A stretch of 64,000 nt of DNA from contig CAZWLD010000004.1 of the NCBI GenBank assembly GCA_964634685.1, positions 1 to 64,000 on the forward strand, read 5' to 3'. This DNA is from CAZWLD01 sp964634685 (GTDB lineage Bacteria > Bacillota_I > Bacilli_A > Acholeplasmatales > JAEDCM01). Every line of letters begins with the position of its first letter. Within the stretch, counting starts at the first letter, position 1. The position numbers and the translations under genes are program-made. Under the pieces are notes generated by a model, which worked only from the letters and a program-made list of their open reading frames with translations, did no database searches and was not told the origin of the DNA. Positions 9,031-17,935 of this stretch are shown here, piece after piece.

Positions 9031-11190
9031 ATGATTAAAATAGTAAATGGGTTTAAGGAATATAAAGGTGTTGTTAATAAGATAGCATTAAAAAATATTA
9101 ATCTTTCTTTTGCTCAAAATGGGCTTGTTGTAATCTATGGTCCATCGGGTAGTGGAAAAACAACTTTGCTTAACTGTATTTCTGGTTTAGATACATTTAC
9201 ATCAGGAGAAATTAATAAATGTGATAAAACGGATATTGGTTTTGTTTTTCAGGATTTTGCTTTGATAGATAATTTAAGCATTTATGATAATTTAAGAATA
9301 ATTAATGATTGTGACGAAAAAATTGAAGAAGTACTATCAATTGTTAAAATCGATGAGCCAATTAATAAGAAGATAAATCAATTATCGGGTGGGCAAAAAC
9401 AAAGAATTGCCATTGCAAGAGCTTTATTAGCGAATCGAAAAGTTATTATTGCCGATGAACCTACTGGTAATTTAGATTTTGATAATTCAAGAAATATCGC
9501 TCAATTATTAAAAGAATTAGCTAAGGATAAATTGATTATTGTTGTTACACACGATTATGATTTATTTAAAGATTATGCGGATAGAATGATTAAGCTAGTC
9601 GATGGAGAGATTAATCAAGATATTGTTGTAAATGAAGGAAAAATATTAACAGAATCTTCCAAGGATGATAAATCCCTTAAGCTTAGTTTTTCTTCAGTAT
9701 GGAAATTATTTTTATCGGGTGGGAAAATAGGAATTTCGAAATTAATTACAGGAATAATTATTTTATCATTAGCAGGATTTACTGTTCTTTCAATGATTAA
9801 TGTCCTAACAACAGATTATTCAGATATGTTATTAAAAGCCGCAAAGGAATACAACCTTAACATCATTAGCTTTAAGGCATCAGATAAAAATGGACTTCCA
9901 ATATCATTTGCCATAGATGACTATAACAAGCTAAATGAAATAACTGATGACTATGCGATTTTACATGCTAATTCATATCCAAGCAAGATATTTGAGGTGG
10001 AATTTGATATTGAAAATATATATGAAACATCAGAAATTAAAAATCAAACGCTTGCTGGAAGTAATGAATTGCATGATGGCGGTGTAATATTATCCAACAA
10101 AATCGCTAAAATGATTATGAATTACGGAAATAAAAAAGGCTTTGATGATCTCTTAGGCCTTACCTTAAATATCAATAATTATCCTGTTACTATTATCGGT
10201 ATCGATGAAAAAATAAAACTAGTACCTAATCGAGGAGATTTTGATTATTATCAGGATTTATACAATGATGAAGCTAATTACTGCTATATGAATTCTAATA
10301 CATACCAACAAATAGTAACCAATGTTTATCAGGATAGTTATGGCTTCAATACAAATGATTTTATGAATAATAAAATATATAATGATGGTGCTATCGATGA
10401 TTTATTAGTTTCACTTGGAAAAAGCGAATTAAAGAATGATGAAATCATTTTAAATCAAAGGGAATATCGACGCCTTTGTGGAGATTATGAAATAGATGAC
10501 CTCTTAGATACAAATTTTGAGTTTGAATTCAAGTGTTCCTATAATCAATGTCAAAGAATTAGTTTAAAAATTGTTGGATTTGGTAATTATACTGTTGTCA
10601 ATGAAGAAACATTTAGAAAATTGTATTTTTATTCAAATGAGTATTATAATTTGACATCAATTATGGGAGCAGGAATTTTTACTAAGAATTTATCAACCAA
10701 AATGGTTAATGAATTGTTGGAAAATAACATTAAATCAACAATGTTTTTGGAAGAGAATGTCGTTACGGCGAAAGGCTTTAGTGAAATGATAGGAAATGTT
10801 ATGATTATCGTAGTTATTCCGATGATTTTAATTGCAATTTTATATTTACTATCCTATGCAAAGCAAAATATCATTGCTAAAAGAAGAGAAATCGGGATTT
10901 TTAAATCATTGGGATTTTCAAATAAAGAAATCTCAAAAATATTTGTTTTGGATTCATTCTTGTTGATTATGATTAGTTTAATGATATCCTTAATAATTAC
11001 TCCTCTTGGGATAAATTTAATTAATGGTGTGCTATCATCAAACATTATTATGTTTACTGCTATTTGTTATAATCCACTCTATATATTCTTTTTATTATTT
11101 GTAATGATTATAATTTTCGTTGTTTCTTTGTTAACGAATCTATATAAGCTTAATAAAAAATCTGATGTTGATTTGGTTTATGAAAGATAA
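9031..11190 (+). CDS. ABC transporter with fused ATPase and FtsX-like permease
   Basis: 719 residues. The N-terminal LolD/MacB-type ATPase (about 1-205) has Walker A GPSGSGKT at 37-44, signature LSGGQKQR, Walker B VIIADEPTGNLD and H-loop VVTHD. It is followed by an FtsX-type permease: one helix near 235, a large extracytoplasmic domain (about 260-580), and three helices near 590, 640 and 690. This is the reverse domain order of E. coli-type partners but common in Bacillota. Such transporters often confer resistance to peptides and pair with a two-component system; one follows directly. A terminator separates the two, so they are co-located rather than one transcript. Substrate unknown. Confidence 0.85.
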   Translation: MIKIVNGFKEYKGVVNKIALKNINLSFAQNGLVVIYGPSGSGKTTLLNCISGLDTFTSGEINKCDKTDIGFVFQDFALIDNLSIYDNLRIINDCDEKIEEVLSIVKIDEPINKKINQLSGGQKQRIAIARALLANRKVIIADEPTGNLDFDNSRNIAQLLKELAKDKLIIVVTHDYDLFKDYADRMIKLVDGEINQDIVVNEGKILTESSKDDKSLKLSFSSVWKLFLSGGKIGISKLITGIIILSLAGFTVLSMINVLTTDYSDMLLKAAKEYNLNIISFKASDKNGLPISFAIDDYNKLNEITDDYAILHANSYPSKIFEVEFDIENIYETSEIKNQTLAGSNELHDGGVILSNKIAKMIMNYGNKKGFDDLLGLTLNINNYPVTIIGIDEKIKLVPNRGDFDYYQDLYNDEANYCYMNSNTYQQIVTNVYQDSYGFNTNDFMNNKIYNDGAIDDLLVSLGKSELKNDEIILNQREYRRLCGDYEIDDLLDTNFEFEFKCSYNQCQRISLKIVGFGNYTVVNEETFRKLYFYSNEYYNLTSIMGAGIFTKNLSTKMVNELLENNIKSTMFLEENVVTAKGFSEMIGNVMIIVVIPMILIAILYLLSYAKQNIIAKRREIGIFKSLGFSNKEISKIFVLDSFLLIMISLMISLIITPLGINLINGVLSSNIIMFTAICYNPLYIFFLLFVMIIIFVVSLLTNLYKLNKKSDVDLVYER

Positions 11191-11223
11191 TAGCCTATTT
11201 ACTATTTAAATATTATTATACAA

Positions 11224-11252
11224 GGGTAATCATAATGATTACTCTTTTTTTT
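11224..11252 (+). terminator. Intrinsic terminator after the ABC ATPase/permease gene
   Basis: Stem GGGTAATCAT / ATGATTACTC, nearly perfect, followed by eight T. Confidence 0.85.
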
Positions 11253-11288
11253 ACAAAACTTTAACATTTTCTTAATTATTTGTAAATA
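11250..11288 (+). promoter_or_regulatory. Pho-box-like 11-bp direct repeats upstream of the response regulator gene
   Basis: TTTACA (11250-11255), TTAACA (11261-11266) and TTAATT (11272-11277), each separated by exactly 5 bases. A weaker fourth copy, TAAATA, lies at 11283-11288, and a TATTAT -10-like element follows at 11295. The layout matches the PhoP/PhoB direct-repeat box of Bacillota and recurs upstream of pstS in this window. Confidence 0.6.
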
Positions 11289-11320
11289 ATAATGTATTAT
11301 ATATTTGTAGAGGTGGTTTT

Positions 11321-11992
11321 ATGATTCAAATCCTAGTTGTCGAGGATGACAAAGCATTAAACACAATTGTATCCCGTTATTTAGGGGATAATGGCTTTAA
11401 TTGCATATCAGCCTATGATGGAGAAGAGGCTTTAGAAAAATTTTATGATCTTCGCCCCGATTTTGTTATTAGTGATATTATGATGCCCAAAATGGATGGC
11501 TATAGTCTTGCATCGGCAATCCGCAAGGAAAACAAAGAGATACCCATTTTATTTATGAGTGCTCGTGATGATAAGCCATCTATTCAATATGGATATCACT
11601 TAGAAATCGACGACTATATTGTAAAGCCTTTTGACATTGACGAATTGGTTTTAAAGGTAAAGGCCATTATTAGAAGAAGTAATATTAAGAAGAATAATAC
11701 CCTAATTATTGGAAATTTGAGAATGGATAATGAAGAGCATATGGCTTATATTGATGATGAGGAATTACCGTTAACTGTTCGGGAATTTGATATTTTATTT
11801 AAGATGCTTTCTAATCCGAAAAGAACCTATACACGAGGACAATTAATGGAGGAATTTTGGGATTATGATTCCTCAGCTACCTCACGAACAGTTGATGTAT
11901 ATATGGTTAAGATTCGAGAAAAAACAAATAAATGTGATGGCTTTTCGATAGTAACAGTTCATGGATTAGGATATAAGGTGGTTTTAAAGTGA
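11321..11992 (+). CDS. OmpR/PhoB family response regulator
   Basis: 223 residues: receiver domain (about 1-115) with acidic pocket Glu8/Asp9/Asp10, phospho-acceptor Asp52 in VISDIMMPKMDG, and the conserved Lys in YIVKPFD. A winged-helix DNA-binding domain follows (about 130-222), ending with the typical VHGLGYKV. Ribosome site AGAGGTGG precedes the ATG. The kinase gene overlaps its stop by 4 bases. Pho-box-like repeats precede it, so it may regulate itself or be controlled by the PhoP-like regulator at 45.4 kb. Confidence 0.9.
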   Translation: MIQILVVEDDKALNTIVSRYLGDNGFNCISAYDGEEALEKFYDLRPDFVISDIMMPKMDGYSLASAIRKENKEIPILFMSARDDKPSIQYGYHLEIDDYIVKPFDIDELVLKVKAIIRRSNIKKNNTLIIGNLRMDNEEHMAYIDDEELPLTVREFDILFKMLSNPKRTYTRGQLMEEFWDYDSSATSRTVDVYMVKIREKTNKCDGFSIVTVHGLGYKVVLK

Positions 11993-13044
11993 ATATTAAA
12001 GGTAAAAAAATCCTTAAATCATTTAGTGGATATTTAATGTTTTTTGCCATCAATACGCTTTTAATATCTAGTACAGTTTTAATTTATGATTTTATTGAAT
12101 CAAAAACTAATGATAAGGCAATTATATCAATTTGCATTTTATTTTATATTTTATTTATTGCTTTATTCGCGACGGTAATTGATTTAATAAGGGAAAAGGT
12201 GACAGTTGAAAGACCAATATCTCAAATATTAGAGGCCACTAAAGAAATGGCAGGTGGCAATTATAACATTCATCTATTGCCTCAACATAAGACAAAATAT
12301 AATCGTTATGATATGATTATGATAAATATCGATGCTTTAGCTAAAGAGCTAAAGGAAGTAGAATTACTGCATAATGATTTTATATCAAATGTTTCCCATG
12401 AAATTAAAACACCGCTATCAATTATTAAAAACTATGCTCAGGCTTTAGAAAAAGCAACCCCGGAGGATGAAAAAAAATACATCGACACGATTATTTTTGC
12501 GGCTAATCGTTTAACTAATCTAGTTAATAATATAAAAATATTGAATAAACTGGAAAATGATGGAATAAAGCCAAATTTTGAAGAAATTGAGTTAAATGAG
12601 CTATTAAGTGAGGTCATTCTTTCCTATGAACAAATATGGGAGAATAAAGGTTTAGAACTCAGTTTAGATATTGATGAGATTTCAATGGTTAGTGTTAAGA
12701 CATACTTAGAGATTGTTTGGTCAAATTTGATTTCTAATGCGTTGAAGTTCACTGATTCAGGAATGATATCGATATCATTAAAGGAAAAAAATAAAAGAAT
12801 CATTTTTTCAATCAAGGATACTGGCTGTGGCATTAGTAATGAAGTTGGAAAGCATATTTTTGATAAATTTTACCAAGGTGATACCTCCCATTCCCAAGAG
12901 GGCAATGGGTTAGGATTGTCAATGGTAAAAAAAATAATTGATTTGCTTGGCGGCGAGATTACTGTTTCAAGTGCTTTGGGCAAAGGAAGTACCTTTACGG
13001 TTATATTAGAAAAAAAGGAGGAAAATGATGAAGGAAGATTTTAA
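11989..13044 (+). CDS. Sensor histidine kinase, partner of the OmpR-type regulator
   Basis: 351 residues, starting at a GTG that overlaps the regulator's stop (GTGA). Two helices (about 12-32 and 44-66) with almost no outside loop suggest membrane or intramembrane sensing. A HAMP-like linker follows, then the H-box NVSHEIKTPL with His137. The ATPase domain has N-box SNLISNALKF, DTGCGIS and GNGLGLSMVKKI. Intramembrane-sensing kinases of this kind commonly work with peptide-exporting FtsX-type transporters, one of which lies just upstream. The signal itself is not evident. Confidence 0.9.
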   Translation: MNIKGKKILKSFSGYLMFFAINTLLISSTVLIYDFIESKTNDKAIISICILFYILFIALFATVIDLIREKVTVERPISQILEATKEMAGGNYNIHLLPQHKTKYNRYDMIMINIDALAKELKEVELLHNDFISNVSHEIKTPLSIIKNYAQALEKATPEDEKKYIDTIIFAANRLTNLVNNIKILNKLENDGIKPNFEEIELNELLSEVILSYEQIWENKGLELSLDIDEISMVSVKTYLEIVWSNLISNALKFTDSGMISISLKEKNKRIIFSIKDTGCGISNEVGKHIFDKFYQGDTSHSQEGNGLGLSMVKKIIDLLGGEITVSSALGKGSTFTVILEKKEENDEGRF

Positions 13045-13396
13045 CTATTCATATAAGGCTTTGAATAAAAAAGAAAAGGATGAGGTAATTGAGATTAGGA
13101 ATAAATATGTAATAGATGATGATGTGGATAAATTAAAAAAGCTTAATCGCAAGGTTGAGGCGATACCTCAGGTAATTGGCATTTCAACAGGAGTAATCGG
13201 AACACTAGTTTTAGGAACAGGGATGTCTTTAGTTTTAGAAATGAATGTTTTTGTTTGGGGAATTATTTTGGGAGTTATTGGTTTATTAATGGTTGCGGCT
13301 GCTTTTCCTTTGTATAATCATTTTTACACTAAAAATAAAAATAGATATAAAGATGAAATTATCGCTCTTGCGAATAAGATTTTAAGTAAGGAATAA
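13028..13396 (+). CDS. Small two-helix membrane protein, paralogue of the next gene
   Basis: 122 residues. AAAGGAGG (13014-13021) fits the ATG at 13028 better than the one at 13025. The start lies inside the kinase gene, so it is co-translated with the two-component system. The N-terminal half is charged and helical (EIRNKYV, KLKKLNRKVE). Two adjacent hydrophobic helices span about 48-70 and 77-100, and a basic tail ends in KNRYKDEIIALANKIL. The following gene shares this plan and many of these residues. Function unknown to me; its place in the operon suggests a role tied to the kinase or to envelope stress. Confidence 0.7.
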   Translation: MKEDFNYSYKALNKKEKDEVIEIRNKYVIDDDVDKLKKLNRKVEAIPQVIGISTGVIGTLVLGTGMSLVLEMNVFVWGIILGVIGLLMVAAAFPLYNHFYTKNKNRYKDEIIALANKILSKE

Positions 13397-13408
13397 ATTT
13401 TTTCTTCT

Positions 13409-13447
13409 TTTACAAAACATTAACAAATGATTAATGATTTAGTAATA
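13409..13447 (+). promoter_or_regulatory. Pho-box-like 11-bp direct repeats upstream of the second small membrane protein
   Basis: TTTACA (13409-13414), TTAACA (13420-13425), TTAATG (13431-13436) and GTAATA (13442-13447), each separated by 5 bases, followed by TAAAAT (13457-13462). The first 12 bases are nearly identical to the array before the response regulator gene at 11.3 kb. Confidence 0.6.
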
Positions 13448-13489
13448 ATCATCACGTAAAATATGGTTGTAATAAAGGAGAAGATAAAA

Positions 13490-13828
13490 ATGGATGAAAT
13501 TAAAGAAATTGAAAGAATTCGCAATAGTTATGTTGAAAAAGAGGAAACGAATGTTGATCGTTTAAAAAAATTAGATAATAAGGTCAAAAATTTTCCAATG
13601 ATTTTTTGCTTGGCATTTGGTGTTGTTTCTTCATTAATAATGGGAGCAGGCATGAGTATTCTTTTGGGATCACTAGAATTAAGTGTAATCTTAGGCTATA
13701 CTCTAGGAATTTTAGGCCTAGCCTTAATGATTATTAATCCTTTTATTTATAGAGCAATTTTACAATCTCGTAAGAATAAATATGGGCAAGAAATAATTCT
13801 ATTATCTGATGAAATTTTAAATGATTAG
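13490..13828 (+). CDS. Small two-helix membrane protein, paralogue of the preceding gene
   Basis: 112 residues. The frame opens at 13463, but that codon lies upstream of AAAGGAG (13474-13480), so the start is the ATG at 13490. It shares with its neighbour the order RIRNSYV, LKKLDNKV, a GxGMS motif in the first helix, and NKYGQEI near the end. It looks like a tandem duplicate that acquired its own promoter and Pho-box-like repeats. It ends at a terminator. Function unknown. Confidence 0.7.
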   Translation: MDEIKEIERIRNSYVEKEETNVDRLKKLDNKVKNFPMIFCLAFGVVSSLIMGAGMSILLGSLELSVILGYTLGILGLALMIINPFIYRAILQSRKNKYGQEIILLSDEILND

Positions 13829-13856
13829 TCCTTAGGTCAAATCTAAGGATTTTTTC
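13829..13856 (+). terminator. Intrinsic terminator after the paralogue pair
   Basis: TCCTTAG (13829-13835) pairs with CTAAGGA (13843-13849), then a T run. Confidence 0.75.
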
Positions 13857-13871
13857 TTTAGGAGAGGGAAT

Positions 13872-14864
13872 ATGATAAAGATTATAAATGATTATTTTAA
13901 CAAAAGCTTTGAGGAAAAAATTGTTTTCACAACCTTTATATCGATAATTTTTAATTTAGTAATGGCATTAGCCAAGGTTTTGTTAGCTTTATTTTCTAGA
14001 ACATATATTTTCTTGGTTTGTGGCGCTATTAATTTGTGTTTAGGTATTTCTAAGGCCGAATGCTATGACGGGATAAAGAAGAATGCCCGGGGAATTGATT
14101 TTAATCGAAAAAACAATATCATAAGTGCTTTATTTATCACATCGGGAGTCTTGTATTCCTATTATATGCTTAGGTTTTTATTGTTTAATCCGAAAACCTT
14201 TGATTATACTGAGATTCTAGGAATCACGATTGCTCTTGTTTCTTTTATCGAGATTGGTATGGCAATTTATGGAATTTTGAAAATTCATAAAAGCAGTCAT
14301 TTCTATCGAAATATCAAAATCATCAATTTAGCTACTGCTAGTTGCGCTATCGTAATGACACAAATAGCGATTTTATCATTTACTAAATATGAAAATTCGT
14401 ATCTTTATAATGGTATTACAGGATTAATTGTTGGTGTATTTATGATTATTTTAGGAATATTCATTATTATTTTACCGAAAGTAAGTATGATAGATTGTAT
14501 TGAAAACAATTATCAAGCCCCAATTAATTTTCAAGAAAAAAATCCGGATATTGTAAAGAATGGAAAGGTTAAAATCATTTTTTCAAAAAGTCTAATTTAT
14601 GGTGATTATTATTATCTTGGATATCTTAATCAAAATATAATTACTGGCAAGCTTATTCATGAAAGAAAAGGCTTTAAATGTTTTAATATTTATGTTAAAA
14701 TCATTGTATGTATTTTATCAGAAATATTAATTTTTGTGTGGCTTATTGGACGTTTAATCAGCTTCACTAAAAATAGCTGTTTGCCCGAAAGACTCAATCG
14801 AATTATGTTAGATTTAGGATGTATACGAATAGAATTACCAAGAGGAGGCAATAATAATGTTTGA
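13872..14864 (+). CDS. Multi-spanning membrane protein of unknown function
   Basis: 330 residues, not recognised. About six hydrophobic segments (near 20-50, 75-95, 105-130, 145-165, 175-200 and 265-290) enclose a soluble stretch at about 205-260. No transport or enzyme motif is visible. GGAGAGGG lies just before the ATG. Its end overlaps the start of the DUF1016 gene by 8 bases, so the two are probably translated together, although the products do not suggest a shared task. Confidence 0.6.
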   Translation: MIKIINDYFNKSFEEKIVFTTFISIIFNLVMALAKVLLALFSRTYIFLVCGAINLCLGISKAECYDGIKKNARGIDFNRKNNIISALFITSGVLYSYYMLRFLLFNPKTFDYTEILGITIALVSFIEIGMAIYGILKIHKSSHFYRNIKIINLATASCAIVMTQIAILSFTKYENSYLYNGITGLIVGVFMIILGIFIIILPKVSMIDCIENNYQAPINFQEKNPDIVKNGKVKIIFSKSLIYGDYYYLGYLNQNIITGKLIHERKGFKCFNIYVKIIVCILSEILIFVWLIGRLISFTKNSCLPERLNRIMLDLGCIRIELPRGGNNNV

Positions 14865-15882
14865 AGTGATTAGTGTGAATTTTTATGAAAATATTAAGAA
14901 ATTAATTAATGAATCTAGAGAACATATTGTTACTTATGTGAATACAACTATGTTATTTACTTATTGGAATATTGGAAAAATGATTGTTGAAGAACAAGGT
15001 GGTGATAGTAAGGCAAAATATGGAAATAAATTAATTGCTGAACTATCAAAGCAGATGACTTTCGATTTCGGAAAAGGGTTTGATGAAAGAAATCTTCGAT
15101 ATATGCGTCAGTTTTATTTATCATTTCCAATTTGGAACACAGTGTGTTCCGAATTAAGTTGGTCTCATTATCGTACACTTATCAAAATTGAAGAACAAAA
15201 AATAAGAAACTTTTATATGGAGGAAGCAATTAAAGGTAACTGGAGTGTAAGACAACTTGAAAGACAAATTGCTACATGCACATATAGCAGAGTAATTGCA
15301 AATAATACTAAAGTACAAAAGATTGATAATGTTGATGAGTCTACATCGTTAATAAAATATGAACCTAATACAGTTATCAAAGATCCATATATGTTAGAAT
15401 TTTTAGGATTAGATAATAATGTAAATTATTTAGAAAAAGAATTAGAAGATGCATTGATTAATCATTTGCAAAAATTTTTGCTAGAACTTGGTCGAGGTTT
15501 CTGTTTTGTTGCAAGGCAAAAAAGGATTACTTTTGACAATGAACATTATTTTATTGATTTGGTATTTTATAATGCTATATTAAAATGTTATGTAGTTATA
15601 GATTTAAAAACAGACAAGCTATCTCATGAAGCGTTAGGACAAATTGATTTATATAGAAATTATTATGACCAAGAAGTAAAAATGGCTGATGATAATCCAA
15701 CAATTGGATTATTACTTGTTACTGAACAAGATACATTAGTGGCTAAGTATTCAAGTATATACAAAGACCAAAATATATTTGTTTCCAAATATATGACATA
15801 TATGCCGACGGAAGAAGAATTGAAAAGGGTTATTAATGAAGAAAAAAGATTAATCGAGGAATATAAAATTTCTAGTAAATAA
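14857..15882 (+). CDS. PDDEXK nuclease family protein (DUF1016, YhcG-like)
   Basis: 341 residues, full length for the family. The N-terminal helical DUF1016 domain reads INESREHIV, YWNIGKMIVE, ERNLRYMRQFY and ELSWSHYRTL. The C-terminal restriction-endonuclease-like domain carries FIDLVFYN followed by YVVIDLKT, fitting the D..(D/E)xK pattern, and GQIDLYRNYYD. Members are often linked to defence or mobile regions, but the exact role is unsettled. A strong GAGGAGG (14842-14848) supports the start. It stands beside decayed sequence (15.9-16.1 kb), consistent with an accessory locus. Confidence 0.85.
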   Translation: MFEVISVNFYENIKKLINESREHIVTYVNTTMLFTYWNIGKMIVEEQGGDSKAKYGNKLIAELSKQMTFDFGKGFDERNLRYMRQFYLSFPIWNTVCSELSWSHYRTLIKIEEQKIRNFYMEEAIKGNWSVRQLERQIATCTYSRVIANNTKVQKIDNVDESTSLIKYEPNTVIKDPYMLEFLGLDNNVNYLEKELEDALINHLQKFLLELGRGFCFVARQKRITFDNEHYFIDLVFYNAILKCYVVIDLKTDKLSHEALGQIDLYRNYYDQEVKMADDNPTIGLLLVTEQDTLVAKYSSIYKDQNIFVSKYMTYMPTEEELKRVINEEKRLIEEYKISSK

Positions 15883-15972
15883 TTATTGGGGGATCCAATG
15901 GGACATTTCTTTATTCTAAGAGCAATACTCATTGGAGAGATTCTAGGATAAATCATAGGTCCGATATGTAAT

Positions 15973-16083
15973 TTTGAGTTACAACTTATGTCAATTATAA
16001 AGATGATGGTTAAGAATTTAATGGCATTATAAAAGTGTATGATTATCTTGGTTCAACTGTTTTTAAATGAGTAGGTATTATTT
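15973..16083 (+). pseudogene. Decayed coding remnant with two in-frame stops
   Basis: One frame reads VTTYVNYKDDG, stop, EFNGIIKVYDYLGSTVFK, stop, VGIIY. It has the composition of a real protein but no start, and two stop codons. I cannot assign a family. The 90 bases before it, after the DUF1016 gene, show nothing else supportable. Confidence 0.3.
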
Positions 16084-16545
16084 ATGAAAATTGAAATATT
16101 AAAAAGAGAAGAATTTGATAAATGGCTAGAGCAATCAATTCTTGAATATCAAAGGGAATTGACTTTACAAAATAAAATTGATTCGAAAATCGATTTTAGT
16201 ATTGAGTTTGCGAAAAAGGATTTTTGTGAATCCTTAATAGACGGCTATGATACTAAGAATTCACATATCCTTAAAGCAACTGAAAATGGCGAAATTAAAG
16301 GATATCTATGGTATTTTGTCCGAGAAAATGATGTATTTTTTATATCCACCTTATTTGTTTTTCCGCAATTTAGAAATCAAGGAATAGCGAGTAAGATGTT
16401 AAACAGTCTTAAATGTAAAACAATAATGCTTCATGTTTTTGAATCAAACAAAAGGGCTATTGAATTTTATCAAAGGCGAGGCTTTGAAAGAATTAATATG
16501 GAAGCTGAAAAAGGCTCAATTTATATGGTCAAGCATATAAATTAA
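16084..16545 (+). CDS. GNAT family N-acetyltransferase
   Basis: 153 residues, a single GNAT domain. Acetyl-CoA binding loop VFPQFRNQGIASKML lies near residue 98. The C-terminal FESNKRAIEFYQRRGF is the usual last motif. The ribosome site is weak (AGTAGG). Substrate cannot be told from sequence. It has no evident operon partner; the following gene has its own promoter. Confidence 0.8.
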   Translation: MKIEILKREEFDKWLEQSILEYQRELTLQNKIDSKIDFSIEFAKKDFCESLIDGYDTKNSHILKATENGEIKGYLWYFVRENDVFFISTLFVFPQFRNQGIASKMLNSLKCKTIMLHVFESNKRAIEFYQRRGFERINMEAEKGSIYMVKHIN

Positions 16546-16568
16546 CCTTTTTTTATTTATTATTTAAA

Positions 16569-16601
16569 ACATTTTGTTCAAAATGTGGTAGAATATATAG
16601 T
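16569..16601 (+). promoter_or_regulatory. Promoter with overlapping palindrome before the COG0523 gene pair
   Basis: ACATTTTG-TT-CAAAATGT (16569-16586) is a perfect 8-2-8 inverted repeat. It overlaps a -35-like TTGTTC (16574-16579), with TATAGT at 16596-16601 (16-base spacer). Its position over the -35 suggests a repressor site, possibly a metal sensor, but the sequence does not match a Zur or Fur consensus that I know. Confidence 0.5.
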
Positions 16602-16625
16602 GGTAGAAAAAGGAGTTGACTAATA

Positions 16626-17930
16626 ATGATTAAGGTTGACGTAATTTCTGGCTTTTTAGGAGCTGGAAAAACAACATTAATTAAAAAATTATTTGAATCA
16701 TCTTTAAAGGATGAAAAGGTAGTATTAATTGAAAATGAATTTGGTGAAATTGGAATTGATGGTTCCTTTTTAAAGGATGCAGGAATTGACATTAAGGAAA
16801 TTAATTCTGGTTGTATTTGTTGTTCTTTGGTCGGAGATTTTGCAGCTTCAATTAAAGAGGTTATTGCAAAATTTAATCCTGACCGCATTATTATTGAGCC
16901 ATCTGGTGTCGGAAAGCTATCTGATATTGTTAATGCCATTGAAAATGTCGATGCCAATTTAGCATTGAATATTCTTGCGACGGTTGTGGATGGAACAAAA
17001 GCCAAGATTTATATGAAGAATTTTGGTGAGTTTTTCAACAATCAGGTTGAAACAGCTAATACCATTATTGTAAGTAAGACTGATAAAATGCAAGAGGATA
17101 AAATATTAACTGTTGTCGATCAGCTTAAGGAAAAGAATGAGCATGCCTTAATTATCACAACTGCAATTAATCTTTTAGATAGTAATAAGCTTTTAGAAAC
17201 ATTAGAAAAATCAGTTTCTTTACGTCAAGAGCTCTATGAGCAAATGATGGAAGAGCATCATCATCATGATGATGACGAATGTTGTTGTGACCATCATCAT
17301 CACGACGATGATGAAGAATGTTGTTGTGGACACCATCATGATCACGAGCATCATCACCATGACGATGAAGATGAATGTTGTTGTGGACACCATCATGATC
17401 ACGATGAGGACGAAAATGAGTGCTGTTGCGGACATCATCATCACGACGATGATGAAGAATGCTGTTGTGGACACCATCATGATCACGAGCATCATCACGA
17501 CGATGAAGAAGAATGTTGTTGTGGGCATCATCATCACGATGAACACCACCATGATGACGAATGTTGTTGCGGACACCATCATCACGACGACGATGATGAC
17601 GAATGCTGTTGTGGCCATCATCATGATCACGAGCATCATCACCATGCTGATGAGGTATTTGTTAGTTGGGGCAAGGAAACACCACTTAGCTTTACGCGCG
17701 AACAATTAGAAAAATTCTTAAATGAATTGGCTAACAATGAGGAAGTTGGTATGGTTCTTCGTTCAAAGGGAATTCTTAAGGCTTCTGACAATGATTCTTG
17801 GTATTATTTTGATTTCGTTGCTGGTGATTATGATATTCGCTTAGGCGAACCTGATGTTACAGGTCGAGTTTGTGTTATTGGCTCTAAATTAGATATAAAG
17901 AGAATTGAACATTTGTTTAGTGAAAGGTAA
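16626..17930 (+). CDS. COG0523 (CobW/ZagA-like) G3E GTPase with a long Cys/His-rich metal-binding insert
   Basis: 434 residues. The GTPase domain has Walker A GFLGAGKTT at 9-17, ENEFGE, and the family CxCC metal motif GCICC (Cys63, 65, 66). SKTDK replaces NKxD. The insert at about 209-342 repeats blocks such as ECCCGHHHHDDD: eight CCC triplets and about 50 His in about 134 residues. It is followed by a normal CobW C-terminal domain (VFVSWGKETP to the end). COG0523 proteins with His-rich segments are zinc chaperones or insertases. Such a large insert may store or buffer zinc. The next gene starts 5 bases after the stop. AAGGAG supports the start. Confidence 0.88.
   Translation: MIKVDVISGFLGAGKTTLIKKLFESSLKDEKVVLIENEFGEIGIDGSFLKDAGIDIKEINSGCICCSLVGDFAASIKEVIAKFNPDRIIIEPSGVGKLSDIVNAIENVDANLALNILATVVDGTKAKIYMKNFGEFFNNQVETANTIIVSKTDKMQEDKILTVVDQLKEKNEHALIITTAINLLDSNKLLETLEKSVSLRQELYEQMMEEHHHHDDDECCCDHHHHDDDEECCCGHHHDHEHHHHDDEDECCCGHHHDHDEDENECCCGHHHHDDDEECCCGHHHDHEHHHDDEEECCCGHHHHDEHHHDDECCCGHHHHDDDDDECCCGHHHDHEHHHHADEVFVSWGKETPLSFTREQLEKFLNELANNEEVGMVLRSKGILKASDNDSWYYFDFVAGDYDIRLGEPDVTGRVCVIGSKLDIKRIEHLFSER
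17254..17652 (+). repeat. Degenerate tandem repeat encoding the Cys/His-rich insert
   Basis: Imperfect in-frame repeats built from runs of CAT/CAC (His), GAT/GAC/GAA (Asp, Glu) and TGTTGTTGT (Cys-Cys-Cys), with units of roughly 40-70 bases. Because every unit length is a multiple of three, copy-number changes would lengthen or shorten the metal-binding insert without breaking the gene. Confidence 0.75.
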
Positions 17931-17935
17931 TCGAA

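Noticed and set aside
16553..17005. Minus-strand frame opposite the start of the COG0523 gene
   Set aside because: It is the shadow of a well-supported gene, and has no ribosome site or recognisable motif.
17220..17705. Long open frames on both strands across the Cys/His-rich repeat
   Set aside because: They arise from the simple repeat composition of the COG0523 insert and encode runs of Met, Ile, Val and Thr without start signals.
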